Below, in pieces: positions 15,435 through 21,925 of a stretch of 21,925 nt of DNA. Location: positions 1-21,925 of the IMG/VR virus record IMGVR_UViG_3300025133_000668. The stretch is one strand, 5' to 3'. The stretch is from a virus. The translations under genes were made by a program, and so were the position numbers. Position 1 is the stretch's first letter; every line of letters starts with the position of its first letter. Under the pieces are notes generated by a model. It searched no databases. It was not told the DNA's origin and saw only the letters and a program-made list of their open reading frames with translations.

Positions 15435-16912
15435 CGTCTACCTCCCGGATTAGCCTCTATTCGCATTATTCCTGACCTCCAATTTGTATTTGCTACACCC
15501 TGTACTTTAATGCGTACTTGTCTACCTTGAAAACGAACATCTGTAGGATTACCAAGCGTAACTGCACCATGTGAGGTCTCAGTATCATTAGGATGAAAAC
15601 GTGTCTTAAACGTAACATTCACTTGACCTTGAGTTTTTTCGTCAGGGATAAGCTGTGTTACTTTCATAATACTATCACCATTGCCTAAACTAATAGAGCC
15701 TGATTCAGCGTATGGTTTTGAAGAACCTGTGTGGGTATATCCTGACTCATGGTTGTATAAGTCACCATCTGCATCACACCATATAGGATTACTAAATACA
15801 CCTGAATCCACACCTGCTGTTCTTTCTAATTCACCAGTTGTCCAATGCCCTTCCTTATAGTCTAGTGCAACATATCTGTCATTTTCTAATGAGCTACCTG
15901 AAGGATAGAACCACCATATCTCACCATATTGAGAGTTGTGGATAGCATATACCTTGCTTATTTGTGCAGAGTTTAGGTCATCAAAGACATAATCAGCCAC
16001 TTCACAAGGTATTTCACTTGCTACAGAGCCATCAAATTGAAAGAATCCTCTTAAACCCATCCAAAATGCTCCCTCATCAATTGCCACAGCACCTCTACGT
16101 GAGGATACACCACAGGCAGTACCAACTCTCTCGAAACCATAGACAAATGGTGAGCCTGAGTATGTCGCAACATGAGCATCATTGTCAGTAAGTATTAAGG
16201 TTCTACCTCTCATACGTAAACCACACATAATTTGACCAACAGTCTGCAATTCAAAATCACCTGCTTGGTTTGTAGCAGAAGGTGTCCAAGATGTATTGTT
16301 TTCTTGGTCACACCATTGAACCTTTCTAGGATTACCACCTGCACCTAATGCGAATACGAATCTCTCTTCTGTAACTACTATCCCTTTGTTTCCTGTTGGA
16401 GCATTAGCAACTACTTGTGCAACTACTCCTGTGTTCAATTGCCATTCGTATATCTTGCCATCCTTAGACGAACAAGCCATAAGGTATTCACCCCAAGTAT
16501 CTAACGACCAAGTTGTAGCTTCTGCATAAACACCTGAGCTTACTGGTGCATTACCATAGTTGTTATGACCATAAAATCCACCACCATAACCTTGATTTAA
16601 CGAACCATTCAAATCACCTGAAGTCAAACCTGAAGGAGTTATATCGTAAACTGTATGTGAGGGATTTACATAATATAATTTTTCGTAGGTTGCTCCAACT
16701 AAATAAGAGTCACTAGAGTTATCAAGAAACGCAATCATAGCTCTAGGTGCATGAGCAAATGCATTTGTTTTTCTGCTTGTCCATCCACCTACAGGTCTCA
16801 TAGAGCCATCTTGCCATCTAACTAAACTAGCATCTCTCCATCTATTTGATGCTTCAAACTCTGTTCCGTTTCTATATAAACCCGGTGGTAATTGTAGTGG
16901 TATTAATGCCAT
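15431..16912 (-). CDS. Tail nozzle / packaged-DNA stabilisation protein (P22 gp10-like)
   Basis: A 493-residue beta-rich protein. The opening PLQLPPGLYRNGTEFEASNR, WRDASLVRWQDGSMRPVGGW is a signature of P22 gp10-like proteins that continue the channel below the portal and adaptor and keep DNA in the head. Repeating WxLDTWGEYLMACSSKDGKI-type blades in the middle (residues ~50-370) suggest a beta-propeller. The C-terminal region (400-493) ends in VRIKVQGVANTNWRSGIMRI, a common tail-protein ending. Length matches the family. It lies after the repeat protein and before two small coupled genes, and the adaptor is three genes upstream. The assignment is from motif recall and context. Confidence 0.86.
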   Translation of the reverse strand: MALIPLQLPPGLYRNGTEFEASNRWRDASLVRWQDGSMRPVGGWTSRKTNAFAHAPRAMIAFLDNSSDSYLVGATYEKLYYVNPSHTVYDITPSGLTSGDLNGSLNQGYGGGFYGHNNYGNAPVSSGVYAEATTWSLDTWGEYLMACSSKDGKIYEWQLNTGVVAQVVANAPTGNKGIVVTEERFVFALGAGGNPRKVQWCDQENNTSWTPSATNQAGDFELQTVGQIMCGLRMRGRTLILTDNDAHVATYSGSPFVYGFERVGTACGVSSRRGAVAIDEGAFWMGLRGFFQFDGSVASEIPCEVADYVFDDLNSAQISKVYAIHNSQYGEIWWFYPSGSSLENDRYVALDYKEGHWTTGELERTAGVDSGVFSNPIWCDADGDLYNHESGYTHTGSSKPYAESGSISLGNGDSIMKVTQLIPDEKTQGQVNVTFKTRFHPNDTETSHGAVTLGNPTDVRFQGRQVRIKVQGVANTNWRSGIMRIEANPGGRR

Positions 16913-16916
16913 AATA

Positions 16917-17837
16917 TTAAGCCGCTATCTCTGTCCATGTTACTGAATCGTTAGTAATAATTTCCCATTTTTCTCTACCTATTGTAGCTGTACCTGATGT
17001 TGCACTTACAGCACCTGATGTACTTTGCACTCTGTTACACGTTGCTGTAATACTAGCTTCAGGTTGTGTAACTGCATGACCTTGCCAAATTTTCTCTGAG
17101 TCTGCAACTAATGATGCAGATGGAGTACACGATGCAATGCCACCTCTTGTAGCAAATCCAAGTACAGTAATACTTGCTACTGCTGTCGGTACACCTGAAC
17201 CAAATCTGACTCTATTACATATAGCCGCACTTGTTACTGTCGGTGTAGCTGTAGCTGAACCATTCACCATAAACACACTTGATGCAGTTATAGAAGCTAC
17301 TGCTGATACAGTAGCAGAACCACCTCTTGTTGCAAAACCAACTGATGTAATAGTTGTAGTCGGAGATGCTGTTGCAGAACTCTCTCTTACCCTAGCACCA
17401 TTTCCTGTAGTGGTTACTGAAGTTGTCGAAGTTCCATTGATTAAAGCAGAACCTTCAGGAACTCTTCTAGCTTGTGCTGTTATAGATGCAACAACAGTTA
17501 CTGTAGCTGAAGCTACTCTAACTCTCAGAGCTGAAGCTGTTGCTGAAGATGTAGCAGTTGCTACAGTCTGTATATCACCTTGAGTATATTCGTGTATTCC
17601 ATAAGAACCCATGCCATAAGCATGTACATCTGTCTCTTCTATGATTACAACCTCACCACTACAAGTAGCAGATGAAGTTATAGTTCCTGTTATTTGACCT
17701 GAACCACGAGCTACTTCCCAATCTACATTGGGAATCGTACAGGTTGCTGTTACTGTTGCTGAAGCATCCTTAACTTCACCTGCACTAGAGCCATAGCTTC
17801 GTAAACCGAAATACGATTCACCATACTCAAAAGCCAT
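16917..17837 (-). CDS. Ala/Ser/Thr-rich tail protein built from 20-residue repeats
   Basis: A 306-residue protein. The core (residues ~105-270) is a series of beta-type repeats of consensus GSATVTAVASITA plus a variable linker. From 171 to 270 the period is exactly 20 residues, five units. Two Tyr/Gly motifs, EYGESYFGLRSYG (4-16) and AYGMGSYGIHEYTQG (73-87), each precede repeat-like SATV segments, so the N-terminal part is duplicated too. The C-terminus EKWEIITNDSVTWTEI (289-304) is a frequent ending in phage tail proteins. It lies between a small tail-associated gene and the nozzle gene, which suggests a fibre, tail needle or tail-tube decoration. I do not know a characterised homologue. No enzyme motif. 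The repeats show as 60-bp periodicity in DNA. Confidence 0.8.
   Translation of the reverse strand: MAFEYGESYFGLRSYGSSAGEVKDASATVTATCTIPNVDWEVARGSGQITGTITSSATCSGEVVIIEETDVHAYGMGSYGIHEYTQGDIQTVATATSSATASALRVRVASATVTVVASITAQARRVPEGSALINGTSTTSVTTTGNGARVRESSATASPTTTITSVGFATRGGSATVSAVASITASSVFMVNGSATATPTVTSAAICNRVRFGSGVPTAVASITVLGFATRGGIASCTPSASLVADSEKIWQGHAVTQPEASITATCNRVQSTSGAVSATSGTATIGREKWEIITNDSVTWTEIAA
17028..17525 (-). repeat. Diverged 60-bp coding repeat array
   Basis: DNA coding for residues 105-270 of the repeat protein. Five units of exactly 60 bp span 17028-17327. Upstream units are 20-24 codons. Copies are diverged, but 10-base matches persist (cacctcttgt at 17141 and 17321, exactly 180 bp apart). 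Repeats are in frame, so gain or loss would keep the protein open. Confidence 0.7.
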
Positions 17838-17845
17838 TTACTTAA

Positions 17846-18229
17846 TCAGTTAAGTGTAATGTCTAAGTCACCTGATGGCACACGAAATACGTCACCAGTA
17901 GCAATAGCTTTAGATGCTGATAAAGTCGCATAAGCCATTAAGTTGCCTGATGTAGATGCATCGTATACACCAACATGAGTAACTGTACCCCAAGAACCTG
18001 TAGCTGTAGGAAATTCTACTGCCGCATTGTTTGAAGTTGTGTTACCTGAAGTTGTAAATGCAACTGATTGTCTAGCATATGCATTGCCTGATAACTCAGT
18101 TACTGAACCTGCTTCGCCATCAGCGATTGCTGTAAACAACGCTAAGTATTTTGTGCCGGGTGCTGTGTAAGCCGCTCCTGCAAATACATGGTCTAATATT
18201 TCTGTTTCTAAAAAGTTTGTAAAACTCAT
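17846..18229 (-). CDS. Small tail-associated protein (Gp80-like family), 127 aa
   Basis: A 127-residue beta-rich protein. FLETEILDHVFAGAAYTAPG, KYLALFTA, the YARQSVAFT motif, WGTVTHVGVYDASTSGNLMA and the closing FRVPSGDLDITLN form a pattern found in many tailed phages, often annotated as tail fibre or Gp80-like protein. I infer a minor tail or fibre-base role. The start overlaps the adaptor stop by ATGA. The following gene begins 8 nt later. There is no signal peptide or membrane segment. Confidence 0.77.
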   Translation of the reverse strand: MSFTNFLETEILDHVFAGAAYTAPGTKYLALFTAIADGEAGSVTELSGNAYARQSVAFTTSGNTTSNNAAVEFPTATGSWGTVTHVGVYDASTSGNLMAYATLSASKAIATGDVFRVPSGDLDITLN

Positions 18230-18852
18230 ACTAATCCCCTCACTTTAAGTTTTAAGCCTGACCCACTATAACGTGCATTGTCTGAGGCTTCGTTTAATCT
18301 AGCAACTGATGCGCTATACATCTGCGCCCAAACTGCTACCCTTTGGTCTTCTGCTAAGTAAGGTGCTGAGTGTAATAACGCTCCATAGAGGTATACATCA
18401 GGTGCTTCTAGCAAAAGCCAATTATCTGAGTTACTACTAAGGGATGGTACTTTCTGATAGTAAAGCAACTCAAAATCTGTGTCGGTACTCGGAGTTGGGT
18501 ACAATTGAAATTGTCCATCTGCGTGTGTGTACATACGAGGAGTGCCTGAAGCATCCTCATCAGCTTGACGTTTGTCAGCCATAGCATCTCTTGAGACAAG
18601 GTTTACAACTGAAGTGCCTGTGCCTGTAAGATGTAATCTGATTGTTTCTACCCAATCAGCAGGTATTTGCATGTATTCGTCACCTGATGATTGCTGTCCA
18701 CTTGAACGAGCTTCCATCTTCCAATGACGTATATCTCTATTTATCTGTGCTTCAGCCAACGCTATAAAATCAGGTATGACTGAAGTTAAATCATCTCTGT
18801 TTAAGAAGTCAGCTATACTTGCTTTTAGTGCTGTGTAAGTATTTAAAGCCAT
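18226..18852 (-). CDS. Head-tail adaptor protein (SU10 adaptor / P22 gp4-like)
   Basis: A 208-residue protein. The N-terminal helices (LKASIADFLNRDDLTSVIPD, then FIALAEAQINRDIRH), YMQIPADWVETIRLHL, the central FQLYPTPSTDTDFELLYYQK and the helix after PDVYLYGALLHSAPYL are the standard order of the podoviral adaptor that docks on the portal and connects to the nozzle. Length is normal for the family (about 200). It comes 12 nt after the 243-residue gene and overlaps the next gene by four bases. Its partners portal and nozzle are both in this window, although on opposite sides of the internal-protein genes. Confidence 0.87.
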   Translation of the reverse strand: MALNTYTALKASIADFLNRDDLTSVIPDFIALAEAQINRDIRHWKMEARSSGQQSSGDEYMQIPADWVETIRLHLTGTGTSVVNLVSRDAMADKRQADEDASGTPRMYTHADGQFQLYPTPSTDTDFELLYYQKVPSLSSNSDNWLLLEAPDVYLYGALLHSAPYLAEDQRVAVWAQMYSASVARLNEASDNARYSGSGLKLKVRGLV

Positions 18853-18864
18853 AACTATCCTCTA

Positions 18865-19596
18865 TTAAAATATCCAGTTTTCATCTTGTACACCATAACC
18901 ACCGGCATTAATTTCTCCGTTCATCATCCCATTAAGGAATGTTTCCTGTTGTTCAGGTGTCATATTCTGCAATAAGTATTTAACTCTTTCTTGCTCATGC
19001 CTAGACAATCGGCCCATAACATCACTCATACTTTCTCTCTCTGCCGGCATGAATCCATCTAAGTGTCTAACATAGGTTGAATTATCTCCACTACTAAAGC
19101 CTAAGTTTTCCATCATGTTAACTTTTTCCGTAAAAGGTGATTTATATGGATTATGCGCTCCTCCACCACTAAACAGTTTCATCAAAAATTCTCTTTCAGC
19201 CGGTGTTGAAATACCTCTATTAATTCCTGAGTCATACGATTCGCTAGAATTGTTCATCATAAAATCTGTGAAAGCAGGTGTTCCCGGTGTTAAGCCTGCG
19301 GCTACAGCTTTATGCAATAATAACTTTGAAGCATCCGTTTGGTACTTATCCAAATCACTCATCGCTAATTTCTTTGAAAAATCCGTTTCTAAGAAATCAT
19401 TGGTATCAGCAGGGTCAGTCTGCATCAGAGACCTCAATCTCCCTTTCTCTACTTCTTTATTTCGATTAGTATCTAATAGGCTCATTACTCCCTCAGCCAC
19501 TTTTCCTCCTGTGTGACCGAAAGACGCACCACTTGGAATTTGTCCTAAAAGCTCTGCAATCATCAACTTTACTTTTTCTGCACCAAAATCTGCCAT
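18865..19596 (-). CDS. Virion protein sharing motifs with the 526-residue internal protein
   Basis: A 243-residue soluble, charged protein. Residues 99-116 (AAGLTPGTPAFTDFMMNN) and 127-143 (RGISTPAEREFLMKLFS) match, in order, two motifs of the protein at 11716-13296. The spacing here is much shorter, and the RGI-TPAE block follows almost directly. The C-terminus is rich in Met, Asn and Gly and contains NMTPEQQETFLNGMMNGEIN. An AGGAG site precedes the ATG. It lies between the giant virion protein and the adaptor. A virion-internal role is inferred. A regulator or processing partner of the larger paralogue is an alternative. Confidence 0.73.
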   Translation of the reverse strand: MADFGAEKVKLMIAELLGQIPSGASFGHTGGKVAEGVMSLLDTNRNKEVEKGRLRSLMQTDPADTNDFLETDFSKKLAMSDLDKYQTDASKLLLHKAVAAGLTPGTPAFTDFMMNNSSESYDSGINRGISTPAEREFLMKLFSGGGAHNPYKSPFTEKVNMMENLGFSSGDNSTYVRHLDGFMPAERESMSDVMGRLSRHEQERVKYLLQNMTPEQQETFLNGMMNGEINAGGYGVQDENWIF

Positions 19597-19635
19597 TACC
19601 TGCTCCTGTCTAATTTAACAATAGTATATATCATA

Positions 19636-21925
19636 TTAATCGAATATGCCACGCTTTTCCATGTCCATCAACAATCCATGGGTTATTATCCCTTTAATGT
19701 CTGATGTATTAATTTGTCTAGTCTCGTTTGGTAGTAACCCTTCTCTTGTAATTTTCTGTCCTGCTCGTTGACCACCGGTGGCTGTCATATCCAGTAAATC
19801 AGTTATATGAATATCATGAGCTGTTCTACCTAATCCCACTCCCGGCATGGCTGTATCGTAGCTTAAATGACCACTCTTATCCTTGCCAAGCAAAATACCT
19901 TCATTAATTCTAGTTTGACCAATATTGTATATCGTGCCTTCTTGTTTGTTTAATTGGTTGCGGTCTGTGTTTGCAACTCTAGCTTTTGTCCATGATATAA
20001 CACCATTGTCTTGACCTTTGGTGTAGATACCTGAATTAGCTCTAAAGTTAACATCAATAATTCTTGATATTTCTTTTCTTTCAGCACCTGTCGTTCCTTT
20101 TAATGGGTTCTCTGAATCTATACCTTGCCACTTGGTATTTACTGCCTTGCCGGTTTCTGAATCAACAGATTCAGTCCTAATTTTTTTATCTAATAAGTCT
20201 TTTTGTTTTCTAGTTAATCCTGCTATTGCAGACTGTAAAATTGTATCTACAGTTTGATGACTAAAGTCTAGGCCAGTTGGTGACATTCTGAAAGGTAAAT
20301 ATAGTGGGTCTTTACCAGTAATGTGTTTCATCTCTGCCGCTTGTCTAATCAGTCCTGTTATAGCAGTATCTTTTGATGCCCATAATATGTTTCTGTCAAT
20401 ATTCTCCGGAATAAACATGAAATCTTGGCCACCTGCTTGCTTGACTGGGTTAGGAAACTTTGTGCCATTAACATGCGTTAAGTAACCTCCTGCACGTGAT
20501 AAGTCAGCATAACTAGCAATGAATGGGTATCCTTCGAGCTGTCGGAGGTCAATGTTAGGAACAATAATTCTATTATCACCTACAAGGATTGTGCCACCTT
20601 CATCAAATGTACCTTCTTCTAAAGCTCTTTTTTCAGTCACTCTTGACGAGAACCTAGGGTCTAATGGGTCAGTTATTATAGGCAATAATGTTCCCTCTTT
20701 CGCCGGTGTGTTTACATCTATATCAATGTCTTGACGTTTTAAAACTTTACTAATGCTAGTATCGTAAATCAAATAGTTTCTGAGGTCAGACCCTGCATTC
20801 TTAATTTCATCAGGTGTCATATTGATACCCTTCGTGGCTACTCTATCTTGAAAATGCATACCTTTAATACCTTGCGCGCTCAAATACTCTGATGCAAGCT
20901 TCTCAGCTTCTCTTGTCATTTCTAAAATAGATATGCCGGGTCGCGTTTTAAGCTCGTCTATCATTTGATTCCTGATAGTTGAGTATAGTTGTGAACCTGT
21001 TGCATCATTACCAAGACCTAGTCTCTTATACTCAGCTTGTACAGCCTTTGTTTGTTGTTTTTTTGTTCCTTCACGATTAATAAAAGTAGACACAGCTTTA
21101 GCATCTAATTCTATCTCATACAATTGGCTTGAAGCATTGTCATATTCAAACTCTATATCATTTAATGTTTTGTTTAATTTATCCATCTTAACAGGGTCTT
21201 TTAATGTGGCCATCATATCGTCACGAATAGTTGCAGGCATATATCCACTTGCGGCCCTGTCGTATATCTCTCTTATGAATGGGTCTGTCTCTAGTTTCAT
21301 AATTCTTTCAAAATTTTCGAGCATATCAGCATCCATCTTAGCAAAGAATCTACCTGTACTCCTTTGCCCACTAATGTACTGGCCATGACCTTCTACATGA
21401 GTTCCCATGTTAGAGCCTGCTTTGTTCATGTCTAATTCTCTGAAGATTGCACCTACGCTATTGCCTTGATAACCAATCAATCTCGTCATGCCCATGTTTT
21501 GTCTGTACATCTCATCAACTGTCTGTCCAAAGCTCGTCACCTTATCCATCATTCTAGAGGTTTGTAGCTCGAGGTTTTCTACTCCTTTAGATAGCAATGG
21601 GCCTGCTACTTTTCTTGTAGAGTTTAATGCTACACCACCACCAACTAATATTGATAAAGCATCCGCAGGATTTCGAATAACCGCTTTCTCAAATTCTTCC
21701 CATGAGCCAAACGTTGTTGAAACCATCTCACCAAATTCATTAGCCATAGCACGTTGCTCTACTCCAACATTCTCTCCAAGCATGTCACCTAATGGTGTTA
21801 AGTTAAGTGCGCCACCTGCCGCTAAACTAGATAAAGCTTCAGTAGTTGGTGCAGGATTAGTTGCCATCGTTGCTGTATCTCTGTACATAGCACCTACATT
21901 TTTCGGAAAGTTCGCTATCCAATCG
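19636..21925 (-). CDS. Very large virion protein, C-terminal part (ART-PolyVal-like region)
   Basis: The frame is open to the right edge (…DWIANFPKNVGAMYRDTAT…), so at least 762 residues are visible and the start is outside. Number from the Met at 21888. Residues 1-90 are Gly/Ala-rich. Residues ~136-385 follow, in order, the landmarks I know from the ADP-ribosyltransferase-like domain of phage polyvalent proteins: LIGYQGN (usual xLYHGT), FRELDMNKAGSNMG, EGHGQYISGQRSTGRFF (usual GxGLYFA), SQLYEIELD, LASEYLSAQGIKGMHFQD and RNYLIYDTSISKVLKR. The usual His is Gln141, whereas Tyr171 is kept. The C-terminal part (~440-750) has PLYLPFRMSPTGL and an Arg/Gly-rich finish that I do not recognise. It probably enters the host with the DNA. 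Activity is uncertain. Confidence 0.8.
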   Translation of the reverse strand, partial: DWIANFPKNVGAMYRDTATMATNPAPTTEALSSLAAGGALNLTPLGDMLGENVGVEQRAMANEFGEMVSTTFGSWEEFEKAVIRNPADALSILVGGGVALNSTRKVAGPLLSKGVENLELQTSRMMDKVTSFGQTVDEMYRQNMGMTRLIGYQGNSVGAIFRELDMNKAGSNMGTHVEGHGQYISGQRSTGRFFAKMDADMLENFERIMKLETDPFIREIYDRAASGYMPATIRDDMMATLKDPVKMDKLNKTLNDIEFEYDNASSQLYEIELDAKAVSTFINREGTKKQQTKAVQAEYKRLGLGNDATGSQLYSTIRNQMIDELKTRPGISILEMTREAEKLASEYLSAQGIKGMHFQDRVATKGINMTPDEIKNAGSDLRNYLIYDTSISKVLKRQDIDIDVNTPAKEGTLLPIITDPLDPRFSSRVTEKRALEEGTFDEGGTILVGDNRIIVPNIDLRQLEGYPFIASYADLSRAGGYLTHVNGTKFPNPVKQAGGQDFMFIPENIDRNILWASKDTAITGLIRQAAEMKHITGKDPLYLPFRMSPTGLDFSHQTVDTILQSAIAGLTRKQKDLLDKKIRTESVDSETGKAVNTKWQGIDSENPLKGTTGAERKEISRIIDVNFRANSGIYTKGQDNGVISWTKARVANTDRNQLNKQEGTIYNIGQTRINEGILLGKDKSGHLSYDTAMPGVGLGRTAHDIHITDLLDMTATGGQRAGQKITREGLLPNETRQINTSDIKGIITHGLLMDMEKRGIFD

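Noticed and set aside
17028-17327. Regular 60-bp periodicity, considered as a CRISPR array
   Set aside because: Units are diverged, in frame, without constant repeat and unique spacer, and encode a protein repeat.
17137-17583. Plus-strand open frame of 148 codons opposite the repeat protein
   Set aside because: Low-complexity Val/Ala/Thr-rich translation caused by the 60-bp coding repeats on the minus strand.
19597-19635. AT-rich gap before the 243-residue gene, considered as promoter or terminator
   Set aside because: Only 39 nt with an AGGAG ribosome binding site. No convincing -35/-10 pair or stable hairpin.
1-21925. tRNA genes, attachment sites, insertion sequences, anti-defence islands
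   Set aside because: No cloverleaf, transposase, integrase or long direct repeat was seen. The block is continuous late virion coding sequence.

Overview
The window is one uninterrupted block of late virion genes from a tailed double-stranded DNA phage. All genes read on the minus strand, so transcription runs from position 21925 towards 1. Several features point to a short-tailed (podovirus-like) phage of AT-rich marine bacteria. These are a P22-like portal, an SU10/DUF5309-type coat protein, a P22 gp10-like tail/DNA-stabilisation protein, an S74-chaperone tail fibre, a glycine-rich adhesin and a phage-borne sulfotransferase, in AT-rich DNA of the type common in oceanic phage metagenomes. 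The host is an inference. No integrase, terminase, replication or lysis enzyme is visible, so lifestyle cannot be read here.

Layout in transcription order. (1) 21925-18865: the C-terminal part of a very large virion protein, with a region resembling the ADP-ribosyltransferase-like domain of phage polyvalent proteins, followed by a small protein sharing motifs with a later internal protein. (2) 18852-15431: head-tail adaptor, a small tail-associated protein, a protein built of 20-residue repeats, and the tail nozzle/stabilisation protein. (3) 15434-9087: two small conserved proteins and four proteins that look like internal or ejection proteins (228, 283, 526 and 875 residues). (4) 9090-4800: portal, an 85-residue linker gene, an acidic scaffold protein and the major capsid protein. 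(5) 4709-4783: two hairpins with the same stem core, separating capsid from fibre genes. (6) 4673-1864: a conserved 96-residue protein, the S74 tail fibre, the Gly-rich adhesin and a protein with a calcium-loop-like motif. (7) 1846-1: sulfotransferase, a 57-residue gene, a four-cysteine membrane protein and the beginning of a large secreted or virion protein.

Genes are packed with 1-8 nt overlaps or short gaps, and stop/start overlaps such as ATGA and TAATG imply translational coupling. Three genes use starts other than ATG that decide their annotation: the scaffold (TTG), the 85-residue gene (GTG) and the leftmost gene (probably TTG with a strong ribosome binding site). The gene order is unusual, because adaptor and nozzle genes lie upstream of portal-scaffold-coat rather than downstream as in P22.

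No wholly new system is evident. The items most worth following are the degenerate ADP-ribosyltransferase-like region in the large virion protein, the duplicated motif pair shared by two virion proteins, the 20-residue repeat protein, the twin hairpins and the dual-coded membrane segments at the left end.
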